Source: Nonomuraea indica (GTDB lineage Bacteria > Actinomycetota > Actinomycetes > Streptosporangiales > Streptosporangiaceae). Taken from it: a stretch of DNA of 64,000 nucleotides. Made by a program: the position numbers and the translations under genes. The stretch lies in NCBI RefSeq assembly GCF_002850745.1, contig NZ_KZ559473.1, positions 163,677 to 227,676 of the forward strand, read 5' to 3'. This document shows positions 7,168 to 15,981 of the stretch, one piece after another; positions within the stretch are counted from its first letter, which is position 1; every line of letters starts with the position of its first letter. The notes below the pieces were generated by a model that saw nothing but the letters and a program-made list of their open reading frames with translations, had not been told where the DNA came from and made no database searches.

Positions 7168-9108
7168 ATGCTGCTCGCACGCAAATCGTCCGGCCGGCGC
7201 GCGCTCGCCGGCCTGCTCGCCGCGCTGGCGCTGTGGCCGCCCGCCTCGGCGGCATCGGCGGCCACCGTCACCCCCACCCTCACCGCGACCGCCCCTGCTC
7301 CCGAGCCTGTCACGGCGGAGGCGGCGCGGGCGTTCCTCGACGAGCACGTGACCGCCCAGCTGGCCGAGCTCCGCATCCCCGGCGCCGCGGCCGCGGTGGT
7401 CACCGACGACGGCCACGTGGTCGCCCGGGGATACGGGGTGGCCGACGTGAAGTCGGGCCGGCCCGTCAGCGCCGAGCGGACCGTGTTCGCCCCCGCGTCC
7501 GTCGTCAAGCTGGTCACCGCCACCGCGGTGATGCAGCTCGTCGAGCGCGGCAGGATCGACCTCGACGCCGACGTCAACGACTACCTCACCGACTTCAAGG
7601 TGGCCGACGCCTATCCCGGCCGGCCGGTCACCACCGCCCACCTGCTCACCCACACGGCCGGCTTCGCCGCCGGCGACTACGGCACCGGGGCGGCGAGCCC
7701 CGAGCAGGCGCTCCCGCTGGGCGAGTACCTCGCCGGCCACCAGCCCCGGCGCATCCGCCCGCCCGGCACGCGGGCGGTGTACTCCAACTACGGCATGGGG
7801 CTCGCCGGGCACCTCGTGGAACTGCGCTCCGGGATGCCCTTCCACCGCTACGTGGCCGAGCACGTCTTCCGGCCGCTGGGGATGTCGCACAGCTCCGTGG
7901 CCCAGCCGGAGCCGCGGCACATCGCCGCCGCGCTCGCGCCGGGACACCGCCTGGCGGGCGACCGCCAGGTCCCGGTCACGGGCGCGCTGTACGGGCACAT
8001 GCCACCGCACGGCGCGGGCTTCCGGTCCACCGCGACCGACATGGCCGCGTTCATGCGGGCCCACCTGACCGGCGGCGGCCCGATCCTGCGGCCGGAGAGC
8101 GTCCGGCTGATGCAGGGCCGGCGGTTCGGCAACGCCGAGGGCACCCCCGGCATGGGGTACGGCTTCCAGGAGTACAGCCGCAACGGCCGGCGTCTGGTGG
8201 TGCACCGGGGCAACATCCCCGGCTACTTCGCGATCCTGGCACTGGTGCCGGACCGGGGCATCGGGATCTACGCCTCCTACAACGGCAGCGGCGTCGGCGG
8301 CCCCGAATCCGTCTGGAAGCTCGTCAACGCCTTCGCCGACCGCTTCGCCCCCGCCGCACCGCCCGCCGCCACGCCGTCCGGGCCGCTGCCCGATCCGGCC
8401 AGGTATGCCGGGAACTACCGTCCGGCCCAGGCGGCCGACACCGACGACCTCGGCCGGCTCGCCGGGCTCACCGGAGCCGTCACCGTGTCGGCCGGCGGTG
8501 GCGGAACCCTCACCACCACGGGAGCGGTCACGCACGGGACCCCCGAGACGCGGCACTGGACGCAGGTCTCGCCCGGCCTGTTCCAGGAGAAGGGCGGCTA
8601 CCGCCGGCTCTCCTTCGGCGAAGACGGGCTGCTCGCCGGCGAGAACCCGATCGGCCCGCTGGAACGGCTCTCCTGGCACCAGTCACCGCCCGTGCAGCTC
8701 GGCCTGCTCGGCGGCGCCCTCGCCGTGCTGCTGCTGTCCGCGCTGGGCTGGCCGGTGGCGTCCGCGGTCAGGCGCGTACGCGGCCGGACCGTGAAGGCAC
8801 CCCGGCTCGCCGCGCTTCCCGGCTGGGCCACGGCGGTGCTCGCCGTGGCGTCCGCGGGCACCGTCGTCGCGACGTTCGCCGACCAGAGCAACCTGACGGC
8901 GTTCTTCCTCGGAGGCTCGCCCCTCCTGACGGCCGTTCACACGCTGCCCGTGCTGGCCGCCGTGACGACCTGCGCGACCCTGGCCGCCACCGCGCTGGCC
9001 TGGCGCCGGCGGTGGTGGAGCCTGGCCGGGCGGGTCCACCACACGGGTGTCGCCCTCGCCGCGGTGGCCTACCTGGCCGTGGCGGCCTCGTACAACCTGC
9101 TCGGCTGA
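7168..9108 (+). CDS. Exported beta-lactamase-family serine hydrolase with C-terminal membrane helices
   Basis: The 646-aa protein begins with a signal peptide (basic start, hydrophobic core, Ala-rich cleavage region to about residue 32). It then carries a class C beta-lactamase/PBP4*-type domain with the SxxK motif S111-V-V-K114 and the YSN motif at Y205. A VHRGNIPGYF segment lies near residue 350 where the third motif is expected. About four transmembrane helices fill the last 140 residues, so the enzyme faces outward and is membrane-tethered at its C-terminus. The start is ATG 7168 with GGAAAGGAG upstream. The substrate (peptidoglycan peptide, D-amino peptide or ester) cannot be told. It lies 124 bp after the ArsR pair and may or may not be under the same control. 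Confidence 0.88.
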   Translation: MLLARKSSGRRALAGLLAALALWPPASAASAATVTPTLTATAPAPEPVTAEAARAFLDEHVTAQLAELRIPGAAAAVVTDDGHVVARGYGVADVKSGRPVSAERTVFAPASVVKLVTATAVMQLVERGRIDLDADVNDYLTDFKVADAYPGRPVTTAHLLTHTAGFAAGDYGTGAASPEQALPLGEYLAGHQPRRIRPPGTRAVYSNYGMGLAGHLVELRSGMPFHRYVAEHVFRPLGMSHSSVAQPEPRHIAAALAPGHRLAGDRQVPVTGALYGHMPPHGAGFRSTATDMAAFMRAHLTGGGPILRPESVRLMQGRRFGNAEGTPGMGYGFQEYSRNGRRLVVHRGNIPGYFAILALVPDRGIGIYASYNGSGVGGPESVWKLVNAFADRFAPAAPPAATPSGPLPDPARYAGNYRPAQAADTDDLGRLAGLTGAVTVSAGGGGTLTTTGAVTHGTPETRHWTQVSPGLFQEKGGYRRLSFGEDGLLAGENPIGPLERLSWHQSPPVQLGLLGGALAVLLLSALGWPVASAVRRVRGRTVKAPRLAALPGWATAVLAVASAGTVVATFADQSNLTAFFLGGSPLLTAVHTLPVLAAVTTCATLAATALAWRRRWWSLAGRVHHTGVALAAVAYLAVAASYNLLG

Positions 9109-9121
9109 CGGCTCCGGGAAA

Positions 9122-9727
9122 TCAGAGCCAGCCCATGTCGCGGGCGCGGCGGACGGCGGTGTGGCGGTTCTCGACCGCGAGCTTCGTCACCGCCGACGAC
9201 AGGTAGTTGCGCACCGTGCCCTCCGACAGGCGCAGCTCGCGGGCGATGCGCGAGACCGGCGCGCCCGACGCGGCCGCGCGGAGGGTGTCGAGCTCGCGCG
9301 GCGTCAGCGGGCACTCCCGCATGGACAGGGCGTCAGCCGCCAGCTCCGGGTCGATGTAGCGGCCGCCTCCGTGGATCTGCCTGATCACCTGGGCGAGGGT
9401 GGCCGCCGGGTTGTCCTTGCCGACGAAGCCGCGCACGCCCGCCGCCATCGCCCGGCGCAGGTAGCCGGGCCGGCCGTACCCGGTCACGATCACCACCCGG
9501 CAGCTCGGCACGGTCTCCGCGATCCGTTCGGCGGCGGCCAGCCCGTCGAGACCGGGCATGTCGATGTCCAGCATGGCCACGTCCGGCCGCAGCTCGACGG
9601 CGAGGCGGACGGCCTCGTCGCCGCGGCCGGTCTCGGCCACGACCTCGATGCCCGGCTCGGTGCCGAGCAGCGCGGCGAACGCGCCGCGCACCAGGTGGTG
9701 GTCCTCCGCGAGCAGCAGCCTGATCAC
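9122..9727 (-). CDS. LuxR-type response regulator (NarL family)
   Basis: This 201-aa regulator has a receiver domain with acidic residues ED (residues 8-9), phosphoacceptor D54 (AMLDIDMPG) and a conserved lysine in VGKDN. A C-terminal LuxR helix-turn-helix follows (residues 135-195, LTPRELDTLRAAASG through LSEGTVRNYLSSAVTKL). The start GTG 9727 overlaps the kinase stop in a GTGA tetranucleotide, so the pair is translationally coupled. It is the last gene of an ABC exporter/two-component operon and probably controls that exporter. The convergent serine hydrolase ends only 13 bp away. Confidence 0.93.
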   Translation of the reverse strand: MIRLLLAEDHHLVRGAFAALLGTEPGIEVVAETGRGDEAVRLAVELRPDVAMLDIDMPGLDGLAAAERIAETVPSCRVVIVTGYGRPGYLRRAMAAGVRGFVGKDNPAATLAQVIRQIHGGGRYIDPELAADALSMRECPLTPRELDTLRAAASGAPVSRIARELRLSEGTVRNYLSSAVTKLAVENRHTAVRRARDMGWL

Positions 9728-10875
9728 GCGGCCGCCCCGGCCAGCGGCACGGCGGCGCTGAGGCGGAACGTGCCGCCGCCCGCCTCGGTGGTCAGCGAGC
9801 CGCCCGCCTCCGACATCCGTTCGGCCAGACCGGTCAGCCCGTTGCCGCGCACCACCTTGGCGCCGCCGGGCCCGCCGTCGTTGACCATCTCCAGGATCAC
9901 GCGGTCCTCCTCGATGTACACGCTGACCTCGCACCAGCTCGCGGTGCTGTGGCGCAGGACGTTCGTGACGGCCTCGCGGGCGACCCAGCCGAGCGGCACG
10001 TGCACGTGGCCGGGCAGGTCCTCGGGCAGCGCGGGCCGGTCGCAGCGGATGCCGGCCGCGCCCAGCACGGCGGCGACGCCGTCCAGCTCCGTGTCGAGCG
10101 ACATCGCGCGGTAACCGCGGACGACCTCGCGCACCTCGTGGACGGCCGTGCGGGAGATCCGCTGGATCTCGGCCAGCTCGGCGCGCGCCGCGTCGGGAGT
10201 CGTACGGACCAGCCGCTCACCCAGCTCGGCCCGCAACGCGATGGCGTGCAGCGTGTGGCCGAGGGTGTCGTGCAGGTCGCGGGCGAAACGCAGCCGTTCC
10301 TCGTCCACGGCGCGCCGGGCCAGCTCGGCCCGGGCCTCCCGCAGGTCGTCCACCACGTGGCACAGCCAGGCCACGCCGTACGTCGTCGGAGCCATGAAGG
10401 GCATCGCGACGGCGCCGACCAGCAGGGCGAGCGGCAGCGGCATCCCGGAGGCGAGCATCACCAGCGTCGCGGCGACGGCCGCCGCGAGCGTGACGGCCCA
10501 GGTGACGGCGGCGCGGGCGAAGACGACCGAGGCCGCCGAGATGAAGGCCATCGGCAGGCCGAACCAGCTCGCCCCGGCGAACAGCGGGACGCCGTAGGAG
10601 ATGACGGCCACCACGGCCAGGTCCAGATGGTGCCGCCAGGTCAGCCGGCGCAGGAACGCCGCCCACAGGACCCGCGCGTAGCAGACGGTCAGGAGGATGC
10701 CGAAGGACCCGGCCACCACCGTGACGGTCCACCCCGACCCCGTCTCCATCGCCACGCCGACGGCGGGCATGGCGAGCACCCCCGCCATGGACCCGGCGAA
10801 CAGGGCCACCGCCACCCCGGCGATGACCCTGGTGCTGACCACGCGCGCCTTCATCGGCCCCCAGGTTACGGTCAT
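9724..10875 (-). CDS. Sensor histidine kinase (HisKA_3 type)
   Basis: This is a membrane sensor kinase of 383 aa. About six transmembrane helices occupy residues 15-170 with hardly any extracellular loop, as in intramembrane-sensing kinases. The dimerisation/phosphotransfer segment FARDLHDTLGHTLH carries the phospho-acceptor H202. The ATPase domain follows, with an N-box (AREAVTNVLRHS) and the GNGLTGLAERM lid. The start ATG 10875 overlaps the upstream permease stop as ATGA. Such kinases next to ABC exporters usually sense a cell-envelope drug or the transporter state. The partner regulator is the following gene. Confidence 0.93.
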   Translation of the reverse strand: MTVTWGPMKARVVSTRVIAGVAVALFAGSMAGVLAMPAVGVAMETGSGWTVTVVAGSFGILLTVCYARVLWAAFLRRLTWRHHLDLAVVAVISYGVPLFAGASWFGLPMAFISAASVVFARAAVTWAVTLAAAVAATLVMLASGMPLPLALLVGAVAMPFMAPTTYGVAWLCHVVDDLREARAELARRAVDEERLRFARDLHDTLGHTLHAIALRAELGERLVRTTPDAARAELAEIQRISRTAVHEVREVVRGYRAMSLDTELDGVAAVLGAAGIRCDRPALPEDLPGHVHVPLGWVAREAVTNVLRHSTASWCEVSVYIEEDRVILEMVNDGGPGGAKVVRGNGLTGLAERMSEAGGSLTTEAGGGTFRLSAAVPLAGAAA

Positions 10876-11684
10876 GCCCGGCGCGGGTCCCATCGGAAGT
10901 AGCGGCGGGTGCACCACAGGCTCACGCCGATCCACAGCAGGGCGACGCCGAGGCCCGCGGCCGACGACTGGAACGCCTCCAGGAACCCCACCTCCGGGGC
11001 GCCGTCCCGGCCGAAGTCGCGGCCGAGGAAGGCGGTGCGCATCATGGTCACGACGGGGGTCAGCGGCAGCCGTTCGGCCACGCGCTGCCCCCACTCGGGC
11101 AGCTCCGACAGCGGCAGCATCATGCCCGAGCCGAACATGCAGACCAGCAGCACCGGCAGCGCCACGAGCTGCGCCACCTCGTAGTTCGGGATCAGCCCGG
11201 ACGTGCCGATCGCCAGCGCGGCGAACACCGCCGCCCCCAGCACGAAGGCCAGCAGCATGAGGGGGATGTTGCGCGGCACCGGCGCCCCCACCACCGCGAT
11301 CACGTAGGCCAGGATCACCCCGCCCTGCACCGCTCCGACGAGCGTCGCGTGCAGGATGTCACCCGCGAAGATGGCGCTGGTGGGCAGCGCGCTGCCGCGC
11401 AGCCGCTTGTACACGCGCTCCTCCCGCCGCACCACGATGCCCGTGGTGATCGTCATGTACGAGAACGGGAAGACCACCGCGATGGCGCCCACGGCGGCGA
11501 ACACCGTCATCGGCACCCCGCTCACCGTGGCGCCGCCCTGCGCGTCGCCGCTCGTGTACGCGAACGCCATGAACAGCGGCAGCAGCAGCACGCTGAAGGC
11601 CAGCCCGCGCTGGCGCAGCAGCACCGTCTGGTTGAGGCGTGCCTGTGCCCACACCATCGACGCCCAGCTCGCGAACCCGTTCAT
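10872..11684 (-). CDS. ABC-2 type exporter permease
   Basis: This 270-aa integral membrane protein has six predicted helices and the ABC-2 layout: an N-terminal cytoplasmic helix, a first helix pair, a YKRLRGSALP coupling segment, and a final extracellular re-entrant part before the last helix. It would form the channel for the ATPase encoded just upstream. ATG 11684 overlaps the ATPase stop (ATGA), and its own stop overlaps the kinase start in the same way, so all four genes form one operon. A drug or lipid-like export substrate is likely but not readable. Confidence 0.92.
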   Translation of the reverse strand: MNGFASWASMVWAQARLNQTVLLRQRGLAFSVLLLPLFMAFAYTSGDAQGGATVSGVPMTVFAAVGAIAVVFPFSYMTITTGIVVRREERVYKRLRGSALPTSAIFAGDILHATLVGAVQGGVILAYVIAVVGAPVPRNIPLMLLAFVLGAAVFAALAIGTSGLIPNYEVAQLVALPVLLVCMFGSGMMLPLSELPEWGQRVAERLPLTPVVTMMRTAFLGRDFGRDGAPEVGFLEAFQSSAAGLGVALLWIGVSLWCTRRYFRWDPRRA

Positions 11685-12601
11685 GCCGCCACCTTCTCCG
11701 TCTCCGCGACCTCCAGGAAGATCTCCTCCAGCGACGGCCTGCGCACCTCCAGGCCGGCCAGCTCCAGCCCGCGCTGGTGCGCCCAGGTGAGCAGCACCCG
11801 CAGGTCCTCCTGCGGCCGGTCCGTCTCGACCGTGTACGCCTCGCCGTCCGCCCGGACCGAACGTCGCGTCGGCCCGGAGGCGTAGGGCAGCTCGCCCGGC
11901 CGCACGCCCGGCAGCCGGAACGCGATGCGGGTGCCCCGGCCGGCGAGGACGGCACCGAGCGTGCCCTCCGTGACGATCCGCCCGGCGTGCATGATGGCCA
12001 GGCGCCGCGCGAGCTGCTCGGCCTCGTCGAGGTAGTGGGTGGTGAGCAGGACGGTGACGCCTTCGGCCACCATCTCGCGCACCAGGGCCCACACGTTGCG
12101 GCGCGCCTCCGGGTCCAGGCCGGTGGTCGGCTCGTCGAGGAAGAGCACCTCGGGCCGGCCGAGGACGGCCAGGGCCAGGTCCAGGCGCCGCTTCTCGCCG
12201 CCGGACAGCTGTCCGACGCGGACCTGCTCGCGGTGCGTCAGCCCGACCCGGTCGAGCACGGCGCGGCGGTCCATGGCCCCCGGGGTCCAGCGGCGCCAGG
12301 CGTCCACGGTCTCGGCGACGGTCAGGTCCTTGTAGAAGCCGGCCTCCTGCAGGACGAGGCCCATCCGCCGGCGGACCGCGGCCCGCTCGGCCAGCGGGTC
12401 GTGGCCGAGCACGCGCACCTGTCCCTTGGTCGGCGCGCGGAAGCCCTCCAGCACGTCGAGCGTGGTGGTCTTGCCCGCGCCGTTCGTGCCGAGCAGGGCG
12501 TACAACTCGCCGCGGGCGACCTCGAAGCTGACGCCGCGGACCGCCTCGAAGTCCTCGTAGCGCTGGTGCAGGTCCCGCACCTCGATCGCTGTCGTGTTCA
12601 C
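11681..12601 (-). CDS. ABC exporter ATP-binding protein (DrrA/CcmA-like)
   Basis: This 306-aa ATPase energises the adjacent ABC-2 permease. It has the Walker A motif GTNGAGKTT, a Q-loop (LVLQEAGFY), the signature LSGGEKRRLDLALA, Walker B VLFLDEPTTGLDP and the H-loop TTHYLDEAE. A C-terminal extension of about 90 residues resembles the DrrA regulatory tail. GTG 12601 (reading VNTTAIEVRDLHQRY) is chosen by family alignment. GTG 12610 is nearly as good, and a GAGGGG lies almost against the start, so the exact N-terminus is uncertain. It is the first gene of the exporter/two-component operon. Confidence 0.93.
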   Translation of the reverse strand: MNTTAIEVRDLHQRYEDFEAVRGVSFEVARGELYALLGTNGAGKTTTLDVLEGFRAPTKGQVRVLGHDPLAERAAVRRRMGLVLQEAGFYKDLTVAETVDAWRRWTPGAMDRRAVLDRVGLTHREQVRVGQLSGGEKRRLDLALAVLGRPEVLFLDEPTTGLDPEARRNVWALVREMVAEGVTVLLTTHYLDEAEQLARRLAIMHAGRIVTEGTLGAVLAGRGTRIAFRLPGVRPGELPYASGPTRRSVRADGEAYTVETDRPQEDLRVLLTWAHQRGLELAGLEVRRPSLEEIFLEVAETEKVAA

Positions 12602-12722
12602 GCCCCTCACTGTGCCGGTGCGCGCCCCGTGCCCGGCAGTCGCGGATCTCAGCAACCGGCCGGGACGTGCGCGGAGCCGAGCCGTGACATTTGTCAGGGT
12701 CCGGCCGCCCGTCCGGCCGCCG

Positions 12723-13919
12723 TCAGGCGGCCGCGTGGGCGGGCTCGCGCTCGGCGGGCGGCAGGACGGTGATCCGGGCGGGCTCCTCGCGCGGCAGGAA
12801 CCGGGCCGCCACGGCGATCAGCAGCCCCAGCACGACGGCGATGCCGAGCGCGGCGCGCAGCGACGTGGCGTCCGACAGGTAGCCGATCACCACGGGGCCC
12901 AGCAGCAGACCGGCGTAGCCCATGGCGCCCGCCTGGGCGATGGCCGGGCCGGGGTTGTCGGTGGCGGTGCCGGCGAGCGACAGCGTCATCGGCGAGATCG
13001 TCGCCACGCCGAGCCCGACGAAGAACATCGCGGACAGCGCCACCAGCGGTGCCGGAGCCGCCAGCACGACGCCGAAGAACCCGGCCGTGGCCAGCCCGGA
13101 CACGGTCAGCATGCCGCGCACGCCGAAGCGGGAACGCAGCCGGTCACCGGAGAGCCTGGCGATCAGCATGCCCGCCTCGAACACCGGGTAGCCGAGTGCC
13201 GCGAGCGCCTCGGGAGCGCCCAGGGAGTCGCGCATGAACAGCCCGTTCCAGTCGGCGACCGTACCCTCGACCATGAACGCGAAGAACATCAGCGCGCCCA
13301 GCAGGTAGACGATCGGCGGCATGCGCCGGCGGGCCGTCGTCCCGCCCCGCGTGGCCGAGGGGGCCTCCGGCAGGTAGGCGCGGCCGATGACGACCATGAG
13401 CGGCAGCGAGACGAGGCCGACGAGGGCGACGTTGGCGGTGAACGACAGGCCGAGGGCGATGGACAGGCTGCCCAGCCCGCCGGCGGCGATGGCGCCGACG
13501 CACCAGCCCGCGTGCATGCCGTTCAGCAGCGGCCGGCCGTAGGCGCGCTCCACCGTGGAGCCCTGGGCGTTCATCGCGATGTCCACCACGCCGAACGCCA
13601 TGCCGAAGAACGCCGCGGCCGCCAGCAGCAGCGGCAGGTTGGGCGCGAAGGCCACGCCGACCAGGCCGAGCGCCGTCGCCGGGCCGCCGACGCGCAGCAG
13701 GGTCTTGCTGCCCGTACGGGCCATGACGCGGCGCATGGACTGCATGGTGACCAGCGCGCCGAGACCCCAGATCAGCAGGATGGTCCCGACGGCGGACTCC
13801 GACAGGCCGAGCTTGTCGGTCAGGGCCGGGATGCGCACGGTCATCGTGCCCACCATCAGGCCGGCCACCACAAAGGTGAGGACCGCGCCGTAGCGGGCGG
13901 TCCGCAGGTCCTGCGTCAT
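12723..13919 (-). CDS. Major facilitator superfamily transporter
   Basis: This 398-aa protein has twelve predicted transmembrane helices and an MFS-like loop between helices 2 and 3 (MRRVMARTGSKTLLR). The overall style matches YbjJ-like or sugar/drug MFS proteins, including GVVDIAMNAQGSTVE in the region of helix 4. The start is ATG 13919 with GAGAGGT 9 nt upstream. It lies downstream of the TetR-type gene on the same strand, so the regulator probably controls it and its substrate may be the regulator's ligand. Export of a toxic compound is the usual role for such pairs; the substrate is not readable. Confidence 0.9.
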   Translation of the reverse strand: MTQDLRTARYGAVLTFVVAGLMVGTMTVRIPALTDKLGLSESAVGTILLIWGLGALVTMQSMRRVMARTGSKTLLRVGGPATALGLVGVAFAPNLPLLLAAAAFFGMAFGVVDIAMNAQGSTVERAYGRPLLNGMHAGWCVGAIAAGGLGSLSIALGLSFTANVALVGLVSLPLMVVIGRAYLPEAPSATRGGTTARRRMPPIVYLLGALMFFAFMVEGTVADWNGLFMRDSLGAPEALAALGYPVFEAGMLIARLSGDRLRSRFGVRGMLTVSGLATAGFFGVVLAAPAPLVALSAMFFVGLGVATISPMTLSLAGTATDNPGPAIAQAGAMGYAGLLLGPVVIGYLSDATSLRAALGIAVVLGLLIAVAARFLPREEPARITVLPPAEREPAHAAA

Positions 13920-14225
13920 CGTTCGTACCTCTCGCAAGTCTTCAGACAGGGGTGTTCGGTGCGCGCGCCCGCCGGGCGGGCCCCGGGACGGCTGCGCGGC
14001 AGCCGGCGGGGCAGGGGGCGGCGGCCCGCGCGTGGGCGCGGGCTCGGCGGCGGGGGGTAGGGCGCGGGGACGGACGTCCCGATGGTGGAAAGCCCCTCGC
14101 GGGGGCGGGGGAACGCGGCGCCGGCCACCGCGGGCGCTCCCTGGGGGAGGCCGCGGCCGGTCGCCGGAGGCGGGCCTGTCGGCAGGCCGCGCGGTCACGG
14201 GCGCGACGTGGGCCCGCCCGCGGCC
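13920..14225. other. GC-rich gap between the TetR gene and the MFS gene
   Basis: This 306-bp stretch holds no convincing gene on either strand. It contains long G and C runs and a 6-bp hairpin (GGCCTG-TCGG-CAGGCC) around 14175. It could be an untranslated spacer within a regulator-transporter transcript or contain a separate promoter for the transporter. I see no clear -10/-35 pair. Confidence 0.5.
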
Positions 14226-14744
14226 TTACGGCATGGCCTCCGGTTTCAGCAGCGCCATCAGTCGGGCCTCCAGGGCCACCAGGTCGGCCTCGGTGTTGAG
14301 CCCGGCGTCGTGGCTCGCCACGTCCCACAGGCCCTCACAGGCGAGCCGGACGATCTGGGCCGCCGTGGGGTCGGGCTCGTCGGCCAGCTCCTCGCGGTGC
14401 CAGCGCGTCATGGCCTCGCGCAGCGGGGCCAGCAGATAGAGGTTTCCCGAGGCGCCGGTGACCACGGCCCAGCGTCGCAGCCGGCCCGTGCGGACCGCGG
14501 CCAGCGTGGCCTTGAGGTAGCGCTCGGTGTAGGTCTGGCCCGGCTGGTCGACGAGGAGCTGGTCGAAGTCGGCGATGAGCCGCTCGACCATGCCCTTGAT
14601 CAGGGATTCCTTGCTGTTGAAATGGTAGAGAAGGCCGCCCTTGCTCACGCCTGCCCGGTCGGCGACGGCGGAGAGGGTGAGCGCGGCGGAGCCCTGGTCG
14701 CAGAGCAGCTCCTCCGCGGCGTCCAGCAACTCGTCCCTTCTCAT
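14226..14744 (-). CDS. TetR-family transcriptional repressor
   Basis: This 172-aa regulator has the TetR N-terminal helix-turn-helix (residues 1-48: RRDELLDAAEELL, then ALTLSAVADRAGVSKGGLLYHF and the following basic helix). A ligand-binding helical domain makes up the rest. The start ATG 14744 lies 5 bp from the edge of a 30-bp near-perfect palindrome that also abuts the divergent cysteine desulfurase gene. Autorepression and control of the MFS gene downstream are the likely roles. A side effect on the desulfurase promoter is plausible because the palindrome overlaps its -35. Confidence 0.92.
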   Translation of the reverse strand: MRRDELLDAAEELLCDQGSAALTLSAVADRAGVSKGGLLYHFNSKESLIKGMVERLIADFDQLLVDQPGQTYTERYLKATLAAVRTGRLRRWAVVTGASGNLYLLAPLREAMTRWHREELADEPDPTAAQIVRLACEGLWDVASHDAGLNTEADLVALEARLMALLKPEAMP

Positions 14745-14748
14745 GCCC

Positions 14749-14799
14749 GCCACTATACCGTCCGGACGGTACAGTGGCAAACGAGATACCCTTACCGGG
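14749..14799 (+). promoter_or_regulatory. TetR-type operator and divergent promoter of the cysteine desulfurase
   Basis: The core TACCGTCCGGACGGTA (14756-14771) is a perfect 16-bp palindrome. It extends to 30 bp (14749-14778) with only one mismatched pair (14755/14772). Sites of this form are typical TetR-family operators. A possible desulfurase promoter has -35 GACGGT (14765-14770) inside the palindrome and -10 TACCCT (14787-14792). The GTG start at 14799 then coincides with the expected transcription start, implying a leaderless mRNA. Confidence 0.85.
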
Positions 14800-15962
14800 T
14801 GAGCAGACCGCCCGCCTATCTCGACCACGCGGCGACCACGCCCATGCTGCCCGAGGCGATCGAGGCCATGACGGAGCAACTGGGCAGGGTCGGCAACGCC
14901 TCGTCGCTGCACGCGGCGGGCCGGCGGGTGCGCAGGGTCGTGGAGGAGGCGCGCGAGACCGTCGCCGACGCGCTCGGCGCGCGGCCCAGCGAGGTGGTCT
15001 TCACCTCCGGCGGCACCGAGGCCGACAACCTCGCGGTCAAAGGACTCTACTGGGCGCGCGCCCCGCGCAGGCGCATCCTGATGAGCGCGGCCGAGCACCA
15101 CGCCGCCCTCGACCCCGCCCAGTGGCTGGCCGACAGCCAGGGCGCGAAGGTCGAGCTCCTGCCGGTCGACGCGACCGGGCGCGTCCACCCCGACACGCTG
15201 CGCGCCGCCATCGCCGCCGACCCCGACGACGTCGCCCTGGTCAGCGTCATGTGGGCCAACAACGAGGTCGGCACCATCCAGCCCGTCCACGTGCTCGCGG
15301 CCATCGCCCACGACCACGGCATCCCGTTCCACACCGACGCGGTGCAGGCGGTCGGGCAGCTCCCGGTGTCGTTCGCCGACTCCGGCGCCGACGCGCTCGC
15401 CGTCACCGGCCACAAGATCGGCGGCCCGATGGGCGTCGGAGCGCTGCTGCTGGCCAGGGGGCTGACCCCGGTCTCGGTGCTGCACGGCGGCGGGCAGGAG
15501 CGCGACGTCCGCTCCGGCACGCTCGACGCGCCCGCCATCGCCGGCTTCGCCGCCGCGGTCCGCACCGCCGTCAAGGAGCAGCAGGAGCAGCGCCGCCGCC
15601 TGACCGAGCTGCGCGACGAGCTCATCGAACGCGTCCGGCAGGCGGTGCCCGACGTGGTGCTCAACGGCGACCCCGACCACCGGCTGCCCGGCAACGCCCA
15701 CTTCTCCTTCCCCGGCTGCGAGGGCGACGCGCTGCTCATGCTGCTCGACGCCAAGGGCGTGGAGTGCTCGACCGGGTCGGCCTGTTCGGCCGGCGTGGCA
15801 CAGCCGTCCCACGTGCTGCTCGCCATGGGCGCCGAGCCGGCGGCGGCCAGGGGGTCGCTGAGGTTCACGCTCGGCCACACCTCGACCCGTGACGACGTCG
15901 ACCGCCTGATCGAGGTGCTGCCCGCCGCCGTCGAGCGGGCCCGCCGCGCCGGCCTGAGCTGA
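14799..15962 (+). CDS. iscS: Cysteine desulfurase (IscS/NifS class)
   Basis: This PLP enzyme converts cysteine to alanine and passes the sulfur, as an enzyme persulfide, to tRNA thiolation or Fe-S assembly. The 387-aa sequence has the PLP lysine K206 in TGHKIGG, the PLP-stacking region SAAEHHA (residues 97-103), and the active-site cysteine C329 in the class I loop STGSACSAG. All are spaced as in IscS. The GTG start at 14799 reads VSRPPAYLDHAATTP, matching the family N-terminus. mnmA lies 1.1 kb downstream on the same strand, which suggests the sulfur serves tRNA 2-thiouridine. Its promoter overlaps a TetR-type operator. The exact symbol is uncertain. Confidence 0.93.
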   Translation: MSRPPAYLDHAATTPMLPEAIEAMTEQLGRVGNASSLHAAGRRVRRVVEEARETVADALGARPSEVVFTSGGTEADNLAVKGLYWARAPRRRILMSAAEHHAALDPAQWLADSQGAKVELLPVDATGRVHPDTLRAAIAADPDDVALVSVMWANNEVGTIQPVHVLAAIAHDHGIPFHTDAVQAVGQLPVSFADSGADALAVTGHKIGGPMGVGALLLARGLTPVSVLHGGGQERDVRSGTLDAPAIAGFAAAVRTAVKEQQEQRRRLTELRDELIERVRQAVPDVVLNGDPDHRLPGNAHFSFPGCEGDALLMLLDAKGVECSTGSACSAGVAQPSHVLLAMGAEPAAARGSLRFTLGHTSTRDDVDRLIEVLPAAVERARRAGLS

Positions 15963-15981
15963 GCCGCGTCCGCGCGCCGGG

